A stretch of DNA of 64,000 bases from an uncultured Butyrivibrio sp. (GTDB lineage: Bacteria; Bacillota; Clostridia; Lachnospirales; Lachnospiraceae). Shown piece by piece: positions 1 to 8,457 of the stretch. Each line of letters begins with the position of its first letter. Within the stretch, counting starts at the first letter, position 1. The stretch lies in NCBI GenBank assembly GCA_946536145.1, contig CAMNEA010000006.1, positions 16,566 through 80,565 on the forward strand, given 5' to 3'. A program made the translations under genes and the position numbers. Below the pieces are notes generated by a model. That model did not search any database. It saw nothing but the letters and a program-made list of their open reading frames with translations, and had not been told where the DNA came from.

Positions 1-93
1 AATTCCGTAAACCAGTGTATATCCGATTGCTATAAGTGCATATTGTCCGCCCACCGAAATACCGGAGAGCAAAACCGAAATGACATATTCCAT
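1..93 (-). CDS. livH: Branched-chain amino acid ABC transporter permease (LivH-like), N-terminal part, truncated by the window edge
   Basis: Reverse complement from the CAT at 91-93 reads MEYVISVLLSGISVGGQYALIAIGYTLVYGI..., the typical LivH N-terminus; lies directly downstream of the LivJ-like gene. Confidence 0.8.
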   Translation of the reverse strand, partial: MEYVISVLLSGISVGGQYALIAIGYTLVYGI

Positions 94-111
94 AATAATT
101 TATCCTTTAAT

Positions 112-1305
112 TTATTTTGATGAGCCTGACTGAACCTTCTCAAATGCCCATGATCCGGTAGATGTGTCTGCTGTCTTGATATAAGCTGTATCACGTACTG
201 CATCGCCGATAGAGTCAAAAGCGATCGATCCGGAAACACCGTCATACTTAACAGACGGGATCGCCGCCTTGATGGCGCCCTTATCTGCGGAGCCCGCTGC
301 CTTGATTGCCTCAAGCGCTACATAATAAGCGTCATAGCCCATTGCTGTAACAGCTGAGATCGTGTCATTTCCTCCGTTTGCCGCAAGAGCATCAGGATTG
401 CTGTTGATATAACCCTTAACGCCTTTATCAAAAGTCTCGGAACCGCCCTCCTGATAGAAGGTTGAAACATAGAGCTGAAGATTTGTTCCCTTTGTTGCCT
501 CGAGAACCATGTTGTCATCAAGTGTGTCTGATCCGAGGAAAGGAATTCCTATATCGAGTGACGCAGCCTGCTCCATGATCTGCTTGGCATAGGCGATCGA
601 AACAGGTGTAAAGATTACATCAGCACCTTCACTCTTTGCCTTGTTGAGGTAAGAAGTGAAATCTGAATTGTTGGTAGGGAAAGAGTCAGCAATGACTTCT
701 CCGCCGGCAGCTTCAAATACCTGCTTGAAGAAAACCACAAGTCCCTGGTCATACTCATTGCCGTTCTCACCAAGGCAGTAAGCCTTCTTGGCTGAGAACT
801 TATCAATAGCAAAATTGGCAAGTACATCCGCCTGGAAATTGTCCAGGAAGCATATCCTGAAGTAATAGTCATTACCTGCTGTTACATTGGGGTTGGTGCA
901 GGTTACACCGATTGCGGCAAGGCCTGCCTCGTCAAACTTTGGTCCGCCTGCCATTGAAACACCTGAGCCGTAGGATCCGAGCACCAGAGATACGTTCTTG
1001 CCCACAAGCTCTGAAGCAGCTGATGGAGCCTTGTCTGCTGATGAACCGTTGTCAGCCATTACCAGCTCAACCTTATAAGTCTTGCCTCCCACCTCAACAG
1101 ACGGCGTCTCTGAGTTGGCAAACTGCATACCCAGAATCTCCTTTTTGCCGCCCGATGCGGAATCACCGGTTGAAGGTTCAAACACGCCGATCCTGATAGT
1201 GTCCCCGGAAGCACTGCTTCCCCCATCGGTACCCGCCGCACCGCCGCAAGCCATAAGGCTGACAGCCATAACAGATGAAAGTACTAAAGCAAAAATCTTC
1301 CTCAT
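112..1305 (-). CDS. Branched-chain amino acid ABC transporter substrate-binding lipoprotein (LivJ/LivK family)
   Basis: Lipobox VSLMACGG; periplasmic-binding fold type I motifs (IRIGVFEPSTGDSASGGKKEILGMQFA...); adjacent permease. Confidence 0.9.
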   Translation of the reverse strand: MRKIFALVLSSVMAVSLMACGGAAGTDGGSSASGDTIRIGVFEPSTGDSASGGKKEILGMQFANSETPSVEVGGKTYKVELVMADNGSSADKAPSAASELVGKNVSLVLGSYGSGVSMAGGPKFDEAGLAAIGVTCTNPNVTAGNDYYFRICFLDNFQADVLANFAIDKFSAKKAYCLGENGNEYDQGLVVFFKQVFEAAGGEVIADSFPTNNSDFTSYLNKAKSEGADVIFTPVSIAYAKQIMEQAASLDIGIPFLGSDTLDDNMVLEATKGTNLQLYVSTFYQEGGSETFDKGVKGYINSNPDALAANGGNDTISAVTAMGYDAYYVALEAIKAAGSADKGAIKAAIPSVKYDGVSGSIAFDSIGDAVRDTAYIKTADTSTGSWAFEKVQSGSSK

Positions 1306-1419
1306 AACATTCCTCCTGCATTATAATTTAATCTTATAAACTTCTACACTTTATCGTACTACAGTTTTAAATTCATGTATAGTTATTTTTATCAGGTCGC
1401 AGCTTTCACGGAAACAAAA

Positions 1420-1454
1420 AAAGACCGGAAAAGGAATGATTCCTTCCGGTCTTT
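1420..1454. terminator. Rho-independent-type hairpin
   Basis: aagaccggaaaaggaatgattccttccggtctt inverted repeat with A-run/T-run flanks. Confidence 0.75.
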
Positions 1455-1480
1455 CTTGTTCATATTGATAGTTAAAATAT

Positions 1481-2590
1481 TCAGACTCCGGGATAGCCAA
1501 TCTCTGCTGCCCTGTCCTTAAGCATCTGCTCCATTTCGCTTCGGGTATATGTCTTTACACCGGCCTCGGTAAATTTCTTCTTGAGCTCATTGGAGTCATC
1601 GTAGTCGGCCTCTATAGTGACATCCTCATAGTTGTCATCGATCATAAAGTACTCATAGTAGTGAGTGCGGCTGTCATAGTCCGCCTCAAAGTAGTAGTCT
1701 CTCACACCGACATGCTCGGGATCAAGTCCGTCAGCCGTGATCGTTGTGTAATCATCTTTACCTGTGTACACATAGTACTCGCCGTACATCGTGAGGGTCT
1801 CTTCTACACCGTAGTAGAATTTGTACTCTCCCTTTGCATCGACAAAGGCACGATCCACAACATGAACAGCAGCTCCGCCTGAGCCCTCGCCTTCAATGGT
1901 TCCATCCGGCTTAACTTCCACATAGCTCCTTGACCATGAGTCCTGGTCAAAACAGATGACAAGCTCTCCGTCAATCTCTTTTAAGATCATCAGAAGGTGG
2001 AATTCATCACCAAAGGGTGCGTCTGCAAGAAGCTCCGGCTCGCCGTCCCCACCGCAGTCAATCTCGCTGTACTGAATTTCAGGTAAAGCAGGGGCATAAA
2101 AAGATCCATCAGCATCTGCAAGGGAAGTTACTATCTCTGCCATGTTGTATGACTTGCCCTTTTCAAGGACCGCACTTGTATCAAGGTAGGAAGTTCTGTC
2201 GCCTGCTCCTGTGTATTTTGCCCTGACACTGCCCTGCTTGAACTCTTCAAAAAGTGATGCAGCATCTGTTCCGACTGTTTCTCCTTCATCAGATGACTCT
2301 TTATCCTTGTTCTCCTCAGCACCTGCATCAGTAGACTCTTTATCTTCAGTCTTCACTTCTGCAGCATCTGATGCTTCACTGTCTTTAGTCTCTTTATCGC
2401 CGTCAGATGCCTTGCTGTCTTCAGACTCCTCTTTTGCCTTGTCTTCTAAGGCTTCACTTTCCCCGGCTTTATCCTCGTCAACTGCCTCAAATACAGTGCC
2501 TTCACGCTTTGAATCAGCAGCGCTGTTACCACATCCTGCCGCGGTTATCATAAGTGCACACGAAAGTGCCATTACTGCGAATTTTTTCAT
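1481..2590 (-). CDS. Lipoprotein with a long acidic Ser/Glu/Asp linker, unknown function
   Basis: MKKFAVMALSCALMITAAGCGN lipobox, then an E/D/S/K low-complexity linker and a globular C-terminus. Confidence 0.7.
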   Translation of the reverse strand: MKKFAVMALSCALMITAAGCGNSAADSKREGTVFEAVDEDKAGESEALEDKAKEESEDSKASDGDKETKDSEASDAAEVKTEDKESTDAGAEENKDKESSDEGETVGTDAASLFEEFKQGSVRAKYTGAGDRTSYLDTSAVLEKGKSYNMAEIVTSLADADGSFYAPALPEIQYSEIDCGGDGEPELLADAPFGDEFHLLMILKEIDGELVICFDQDSWSRSYVEVKPDGTIEGEGSGGAAVHVVDRAFVDAKGEYKFYYGVEETLTMYGEYYVYTGKDDYTTITADGLDPEHVGVRDYYFEADYDSRTHYYEYFMIDDNYEDVTIEADYDDSNELKKKFTEAGVKTYTRSEMEQMLKDRAAEIGYPGV

Positions 2591-2623
2591 ATACTTTTTT
2601 CCTCCAACACTTTTCAACACTTA

Positions 2624-3178
2624 TCAGCCCCCGAGCGTATTTCTGACAAGCTCCCTTGAACCATCCTCATCGAGTTCAACAGCATCGTAAGCCTTTCCCT
2701 CGGAATCGATGATGATTCCGGAAACGAGATCCTCATTGAAGTGATAGCCGTATTCTCCCATAGTGCCTTTAATCTTGGTATACTCTTTGTCATCGTCAGT
2801 CTTGGCATCTTCTGTAGTAAACATACCATAGTCAAAGATCTGATCATCCCTGTAGATATAGATTATTTCTCCGTCCTCATTTCTGAACATTGCAAAATCA
2901 ATAACCTTGTCAGAGCCATCTGCGCTCTTAAGTCCTCCCATAAATGTAAGGGAATCCTGAATAGCCTTTACCTCAGCTTCGAAGTCGGGCTCCTCTTCTC
3001 CGTCCTCTGCTGCCTGAGTATCTTCAGTCTGCTCTGCTGTCTTAGCAGTTTCTTCCTGCACTGCCTCTGTTGTCTGCTCAGTACTCTCACTGTTTGTATT
3101 ACCGCATGCTGCTACAGAAAAAGCCATAACAACCATGCAAAGTCCTGCTACAATTCTCTTAATAGTACCTGCTTTCAT
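2624..3178 (-). CDS. Small lipoprotein, unknown function
   Basis: Lipobox AFSVAACGN; acidic linker; neighbouring paralogous-style lipoprotein. Confidence 0.7.
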   Translation of the reverse strand: MKAGTIKRIVAGLCMVVMAFSVAACGNTNSESTEQTTEAVQEETAKTAEQTEDTQAAEDGEEEPDFEAEVKAIQDSLTFMGGLKSADGSDKVIDFAMFRNEDGEIIYIYRDDQIFDYGMFTTEDAKTDDDKEYTKIKGTMGEYGYHFNEDLVSGIIIDSEGKAYDAVELDEDGSRELVRNTLGG

Positions 3179-3331
3179 TTTTTCATCTCCTCTTCATTTT
3201 CAATTTTCAAAACATTGATAATGATACACCTCAAACTGTACCAATTCTATTAAATATTTATAAAATCGGTATTGTGTCAGAAAAAGCGCCATGGATCTGC
3301 ATTTAAGATGCTTATCCATGACGCTTTGTAT

Positions 3332-4624
3332 TTATCCTTGTTCCCCGACCCTCACAGCAAACATAATAAAGTTGAGCTGGTCAGACTTTGTACATGTTGA
3401 AAGAGTTATGATCTTATCATCTACAGAAGGTTCAATCCCCGTATCGATATATGTACGATACTCAATTGTATCCAGAAACTGCCTCATCTTATCGGAAGAA
3501 TCCCCGCAGACGTTGTAGATCTCGGAGTTCTCCGGCACGCCCATATATGCAAAGATCATATACCTGTAAATGTTATCAGGTGTAATGATCCTGATGTACT
3601 TGTGGTCCTTGAGGAAGTCATTGTTGTTCTTGTAATACTTAAATGCGCCGAACATTGTGTAATCGCGCATATTATGACCATAAATTATGGTATTCGGATC
3701 ACTCAGATCAGTTTTCGATCTGTAATCAAAGAAAATCGATCCCGTGTCAGCCTCTGTTCCCGTATTATCCAGATCCGCGTACTTTTGATTATCGCCTGCC
3801 TGCATCACAGGCTGGCTTATGAGATCATCCTCAAACCAGATCCAGGCCGCAGTTTCAGGATATTCTTCCTTCAGCTCAACCAGTTTTTCCTGCAAAAGAG
3901 CTGCTTTTTCATTTATTTCAGAGAGATCAGCTGAAGTATCAGGTTCCTTCGACGCATCGGATTCTGATGCCGCTTCCTGCTCTATAGAAGCAGCGTTCTC
4001 TGCTTCCAAGTTGCCGGCATCAGTGTTCTCTTCTTCGGACTTAACTTCCTCATAAACCGCATCTGCAGTTTCTACGTTGCCGGTATCAGTGCTCTTATCT
4101 TCTTCGGATTTTACTTCCCCATCGTCCACATCTGCAGTTTCCAGGTTCCCGGTATCAGTGTTCTCTTCTTCGGACTTAACCTCCTCATCAACCACATCTG
4201 CAGTTTCCAAGTTGCCGGCATCAGTGCTCTTTTCTTCTTCGGACTTAACTTCCTCATCGGCCACATCTGCAGTTTCTGAGTTTCCGGTATCAGTGTTCTC
4301 TTCTTCGGATTCTGCTTTCGGCTCACTCTCGTTTACTTCTTCAAAGATCTCAGGTGAACTCTCACCTGCTTCCGGTCCGCTATGTGAGTCCGTCTCTATC
4401 CCGCTCTTCCCGCTTTGCCTGCTGCCCGAGTCTGCCGCGCACTTTGCGGCAACCGCTACAAGACATATCACAAGTAAAACCGGTATCACTACCTTAAGAT
4501 GCCTCTTCAAATAACCAAACAGACTAAGAATAACTATTACCGCAATTTCCGGGTAAACAATAAAAGGAAGGAGCTTTCTGTGCTTTTTATTAAACGCTTT
4601 AAACTTTTCTAAAATCTTCTGCAA
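3332..4624 (-). CDS. Class B-like sortase with N-terminal TM segment and repetitive acidic stalk
   Basis: IIYGHNMRDYTMFGAFKYY (catalytic His region) and ITLSTCT (catalytic Cys region); TM near residues 45-60. Confidence 0.85.
   Translation of the reverse strand: MQKILEKFKAFNKKHRKLLPFIVYPEIAVIVILSLFGYLKRHLKVVIPVLLVICLVAVAAKCAADSGSRQSGKSGIETDSHSGPEAGESSPEIFEEVNESEPKAESEEENTDTGNSETADVADEEVKSEEEKSTDAGNLETADVVDEEVKSEEENTDTGNLETADVDDGEVKSEEDKSTDTGNVETADAVYEEVKSEEENTDAGNLEAENAASIEQEAASESDASKEPDTSADLSEINEKAALLQEKLVELKEEYPETAAWIWFEDDLISQPVMQAGDNQKYADLDNTGTEADTGSIFFDYRSKTDLSDPNTIIYGHNMRDYTMFGAFKYYKNNNDFLKDHKYIRIITPDNIYRYMIFAYMGVPENSEIYNVCGDSSDKMRQFLDTIEYRTYIDTGIEPSVDDKIITLSTCTKSDQLNFIMFAVRVGEQG
3995..4309 (-). 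repeat. In-frame repeats encoding 22/23-aa acidic units (ETADVxDEEVKSEEE-[K]-STDAG/NTDTG)
   Basis: Four to five near-identical units visible in protein and DNA. Confidence 0.85.
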
Positions 4625-4736
4625 TTTCCGATATACCTTTCCAGGGATTCTGTCCCATCCGCTTATTATACAACAAGATTGTTATTTTGCGGAGTTATAT
4701 CTTTGATTATTTTGGTCTATCAGTCGTCTTTCCGAA

Positions 4737-5045
4737 TCATTTTCTTGCGAAATACGCGGCAAAGTGCGAGAAAGCTTTAGCATATTCCACCTTTTCTACC
4801 TTTCCATCATCCTTCTGCGTATATTCATTGCGGTACGAGTTGAAAGGATCTCTTATCAAAATAAACCATCTGTTGTTATGAAGCTTAATATCCAGCGCAG
4901 TGAGCGCATAGCCTTTACTGGCCAGGGGTACAGCCTTGCCTTCAAGCAGCATCCCGCGAATAAGCCTGAGATATCCAATTTCCTCCTGTTTATAATATTC
5001 ACCGGGATTGGGAACTATAATGTTTCCTAATGATAGTCTCTGACC
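4737..5045 (-). pseudogene. Possible decayed C-terminal fragment of a larger protein
   Basis: Open minus-strand frame without a convincing start: ...QRLSLGNIIVPNPGEYYKQEEIGYLRLIRGMLLEGKAVPLASKGYALTALDIKLHNNRWFILIRDPFNSYRNEY... Confidence 0.3.
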
Positions 5046-5182
5046 TTATTGTTCCGCTTCTTTGTAAGTTGCTTAATCCTGTCTGTGATATCCAGTCTGT
5101 TGCTCTTTTTGGCCACTTCCTGTAAGTGGGCTTTTCTTTTTATGCTATAATAGCCATTAACTTAACGCAAAAGGACATTATT

Positions 5183-5713
5183 ATGAAAAAACTCTTTTCT
5201 GAAATCCCCTGCATCAGTGGAAATGGTCTTGAATTAAAAAGAATCACTCAGAAGGATGCTGATGCTCTGAAAGAAATGGTTTCCTCCGAAGCTGTCTATA
5301 AGCTTGAGCCGACATTTCTTTTTGAAAAGAAATATGAAGACATTAACTACGTCATAGATCACCTCTACGATGAGGCGCTTGAAGAATCTCTTCTCCTCGG
5401 AATATATGAAGATGACAGTTTCTGCGGAATTGCAGAGATGTACGGCTACAAGGAGAAGATACATAAGATAAGCGTAGGATTCAGACTCCCGGAGCGCTGC
5501 TGGGGCAGAGGTATTGCCTCGAGGGCACTTGGTCTTATGGTCGATTATATCTACAGCAAGACGGATATCGAGATAATTCAGGCCAGCTCTCTTCCGGAAA
5601 ACCACGGCTCAGCCAGGGTTCTTGAAAAGAACGGATTCAGCCTTGTCGTTCAGTGCTCAGATGAGGACTGGGGCTATGATCATCCACTCCCCACTGACAA
5701 GTGGATAAGGTAG
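5183..5713 (+). CDS. GNAT family N-acetyltransferase (RimJ/RimL-like)
   Basis: VGFRLPERCWGRGIASRALGLMVDYIY and ASSLPENHGSARVLEKNGF motifs. Confidence 0.88.
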   Translation: MKKLFSEIPCISGNGLELKRITQKDADALKEMVSSEAVYKLEPTFLFEKKYEDINYVIDHLYDEALEESLLLGIYEDDSFCGIAEMYGYKEKIHKISVGFRLPERCWGRGIASRALGLMVDYIYSKTDIEIIQASSLPENHGSARVLEKNGFSLVVQCSDEDWGYDHPLPTDKWIR

Positions 5714-5814
5714 TAACGGCAGCCACGTGATCCTGTCAGCCATCTTCCAATATTCGTGATCGTGTCAGATATCTCCAAATACACTTCCGTCTGGCAATTA
5801 GTCCGGTGCTGCCT

Positions 5815-6522
5815 TCACAGTATCCTCTGCGGTTTGAAATCCAGATAGTCCCCAGAGACCAGGCTGTACTTTATCCCATTCACATTGCCAAGAAGGCTGT
5901 CGTGAAATCTCTCCTGCCCATGGCAGTGCGCATAGATCACCTGCTCCACTCCGTAGGCCTGCGCCATAAGTGTAAAGCGGCTGACCTTCTCTCCTATCTC
6001 CGTCGGTGGATAGTGAAGGAACATGATAAACTTCTCATATCCCTCTGCTCTCGCCGCTTCAAAGGACAGCTTCAGGCGCTTTGCTTCCCTCTCTACCAGC
6101 ATCTGGGCGTGCTGCCTTGAGTCAAATCCCTCATAGCAGTACCCCTTCGTTCCGACAAGCGCATAATCACCATAGGAATAGAAATTATTCTGTAAAAAAT
6201 GAAGTCTCCCCTCGTAAAGGTCATTCAGCTCTTTTGTCTTTTTGGGATTCCAAAAAATATCGTGATTGCCTCGAATTAGGATTTTTCTCCCGGGAAGGTC
6301 AGCAATAAACTCAAGATCAAGCTGGCAGCCGGGCAGTTTTTTCCCCCAGCTGTGATCCCCAACAAGTACCAGTGTGTCATTGTCATCCACAAGCTTATTG
6401 CAATTCTTCTCTATTTTCTTTTCATGATTTCTCCAGATCTTACCAAATCTGTCCATTCTCTTCTCAGACTGAAATGACAAGTGAAGATCTCCAAGTGCGT
6501 AAAGTGCCATTGTCCTATGCAT
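5815..6522 (-). CDS. Metallophosphoesterase
   Basis: ALGDLHLS, VGDHSW, IRGNHD, HYPP and YAHCHG calcineurin-like motifs. Confidence 0.9.
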   Translation of the reverse strand: MHRTMALYALGDLHLSFQSEKRMDRFGKIWRNHEKKIEKNCNKLVDDNDTLVLVGDHSWGKKLPGCQLDLEFIADLPGRKILIRGNHDIFWNPKKTKELNDLYEGRLHFLQNNFYSYGDYALVGTKGYCYEGFDSRQHAQMLVEREAKRLKLSFEAARAEGYEKFIMFLHYPPTEIGEKVSRFTLMAQAYGVEQVIYAHCHGQERFHDSLLGNVNGIKYSLVSGDYLDFKPQRIL

Positions 6523-6555
6523 GCTCCTTTACATCATGATAAATATTGTCTTGAA

Positions 6556-7092
6556 CTATAGAAATTCATATCTTTTTACTTCGCAGTTCTTAATACCAAT
6601 AAGTGAGAACTCTTCATTGTCCATCTCTCTGAAATATGATTCTATGATCCTCACGAGGCCGTTGTGTGCAACAAGAATGTATTCTTTATCCCCGGCTTTG
6701 ATCTCATCAAGCAGACCATAAATCCTATGCGCGGTCTGAAGCATCGATTCTCCACTACCAAATCGGCTTGCAAGATCCTTTTTGGCTTCATAAAACTCTA
6801 AGCCGTCTCTTGGCGTGGACTCATATCTTCCAAAATTCTGCTCAATAAGTCTTGGCTCTATCTCCATCGGTATTCCGGTCACTTCAGAGATATGCCTGGC
6901 AGTTTCTGAGGCTCTTATAAGAGGCGAAGACAGAATACAGTCCGCTTTAATATTCATCTCAAGTATCTTCCTGCCGGTATCTATTGCCTGCTCATGGCCT
7001 TCTGGAGTAAGCTCTATATCAGTCACTCCGCATATCTTGTTTTCCACATTCCAAACAGTTTCACCGTGTCTTATATAATAAAAATGATCCAT
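6556..7092 (-). CDS. Histidine phosphatase family protein (phosphoglycerate mutase-like)
   Basis: YIRHGETVWN, SSPLIRASETA, VAHNGLVRI motifs. Confidence 0.92.
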   Translation of the reverse strand: MDHFYYIRHGETVWNVENKICGVTDIELTPEGHEQAIDTGRKILEMNIKADCILSSPLIRASETARHISEVTGIPMEIEPRLIEQNFGRYESTPRDGLEFYEAKKDLASRFGSGESMLQTAHRIYGLLDEIKAGDKEYILVAHNGLVRIIESYFREMDNEEFSLIGIKNCEVKRYEFL

Positions 7093-7317
7093 AAAATCCC
7101 ATTTACTCCTTCTTCATAGCTTGTCGCACAAGGAAATCCCGTCAGTTACGATTCAAAAGCCATACGAAATCCTCGCAAATTAAAGAGCGTGTCCTGCTTG
7201 TCTGATCATACAGAGGACAGTTTTCTGAAGCTTACTTATGACTCTTTAACGCAGGCTTCTCGCAGACATTTCCCCTTTTGTCCGCCAAAAGTCATGACTT
7301 CTTGAATGATATTGCAG

Positions 7318-7342
7318 AACCCCGCAGGCTGCGGGGTTCTGT
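7318..7342. terminator. GC-rich hairpin, possible terminator
   Basis: gaaccccgcaggctgcggggttct; weak T-tract. Confidence 0.45.
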
Positions 7343-7386
7343 GATTTCATCTAAGAATACATGATTTCTTGAATGATATTCCAGGC

Positions 7387-8091
7387 TCACACTTCTTCCA
7401 CATAGTTCACATAGTCCAGATCCCTGAAGAGCGCAAGGACATCTGTATGTGAACGCTTTCTGTCCAGATCCATGTCTATCATCAGAGCTGTGTCTGAAGA
7501 CATTATGGTCTTCTCCTTGCTCTTGGTCATGCTGCTTATCCTAAAACCCTGCTCCTGGATCATGCGGGTGAGCTTATTGACACCATTGTTCTTGTTTATT
7601 TCGATATATATGCTCATGTACTGGCTGTACTCTTCAACCTTGTTGCTTACGTGAAGAAGTACCATATTGGCAAACGCAACCAGCAAAAAGCTGCAGATGC
7701 CAACCGTGAGATATCCGGCTCCGATTGCCATTCCCATGCAGGAGGTAACCCAGAGCGTTGCTGCCGTTGAGAGCCCCTTTATCTGTTTTCTTCCTGTCAC
7801 GAGGATAGTGCCGGCACCAAGAAAGCCTATTCCGCTCACAACACCTGCCGGAATACGGCTCACATCCGCATTAAATCCCGGCAGTGCAGACAGATATAAG
7901 TTCAGGGCAGTTGCCGCTGCGGATCCCAGACTCACCAGCGCAAAAGTCTTGATTCCCGCGCTATGATGCTTGATAACCCTCTCCCATCCCACAAGGCTTC
8001 CAAGAACTGTAGCAAGCACTAGTCTTATCGCAATCGCAGCGTCACTGCTACCTGTAATAAAATTCATAAAATCAGTAGAACCCATAATCAA
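7387..8091 (-). CDS. MgtC/SapB family membrane protein
   Basis: AIRLVLATVLGSLVGWERVIKHHSAGIKTFALVSLGSA and GIGFLGAGTI motifs; ACT-like C-terminus. Confidence 0.92.
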   Translation of the reverse strand: MIMGSTDFMNFITGSSDAAIAIRLVLATVLGSLVGWERVIKHHSAGIKTFALVSLGSAAATALNLYLSALPGFNADVSRIPAGVVSGIGFLGAGTILVTGRKQIKGLSTAATLWVTSCMGMAIGAGYLTVGICSFLLVAFANMVLLHVSNKVEEYSQYMSIYIEINKNNGVNKLTRMIQEQGFRISSMTKSKEKTIMSSDTALMIDMDLDRKRSHTDVLALFRDLDYVNYVEEV

Positions 8092-8241
8092 CCTCTTTTA
8101 GTAAAGTCAAAGTCCGGTGCTGACTTCCGGCCGGACTTTAACCCTCATATCATATTATTTATATACCGACAAAAGTAAATCTGACTAAGTCATGGATGAG
8201 TCAAGCCTTCTTTTGCCGGATGACAAATTTTACCACGAAGA

Positions 8242-8412
8242 TCAAAGCGCATAGAGCATGTTGACAAGATGCTCAAAGGACGAGGATGAATTTCTGGGAG
8301 ATGCATAGGCGATCCTGCCCCGAAGACGCGGGGCGAGAAGATCCTCATATCCTTCAACGGAAATGTCTCCGATGAGATCCGATCCGTACACTTTTTCTTC
8401 CCATGAAGCCAT
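8242..8412 (-). CDS. Small hypothetical protein (MASWEEKVYGSDLIGDISVEGYEDLLAPRLRGRIAYASPRNSSSSFEHLVNMLYAL)
   Basis: ORF inside the track entry 8242..8454, protein-like composition; start is a guess. Confidence 0.4.
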   Translation of the reverse strand: MASWEEKVYGSDLIGDISVEGYEDLLAPRLRGRIAYASPRNSSSSFEHLVNMLYAL

Positions 8413-8457
8413 TGTACCACACCTGTGCAAAATGATATTGGGTATGAACTGCAACTT

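Noticed and set aside
4077-4514. 145-aa plus-strand ORF and 71-aa alternate-frame minus ORF across the sortase repeat
   Set aside because: Open only because of repeat composition; overlaps the well-supported sortase frame.
8109-8139. Hairpin (aaagtccgg...ccggacttt) ahead of the mgtC-like gene, considered as Mg2+ riboswitch (M-box)
   Set aside because: Only a simple stem-loop; M-box conserved sequence and size not recognised, and no T-run to make it a convincing terminator.
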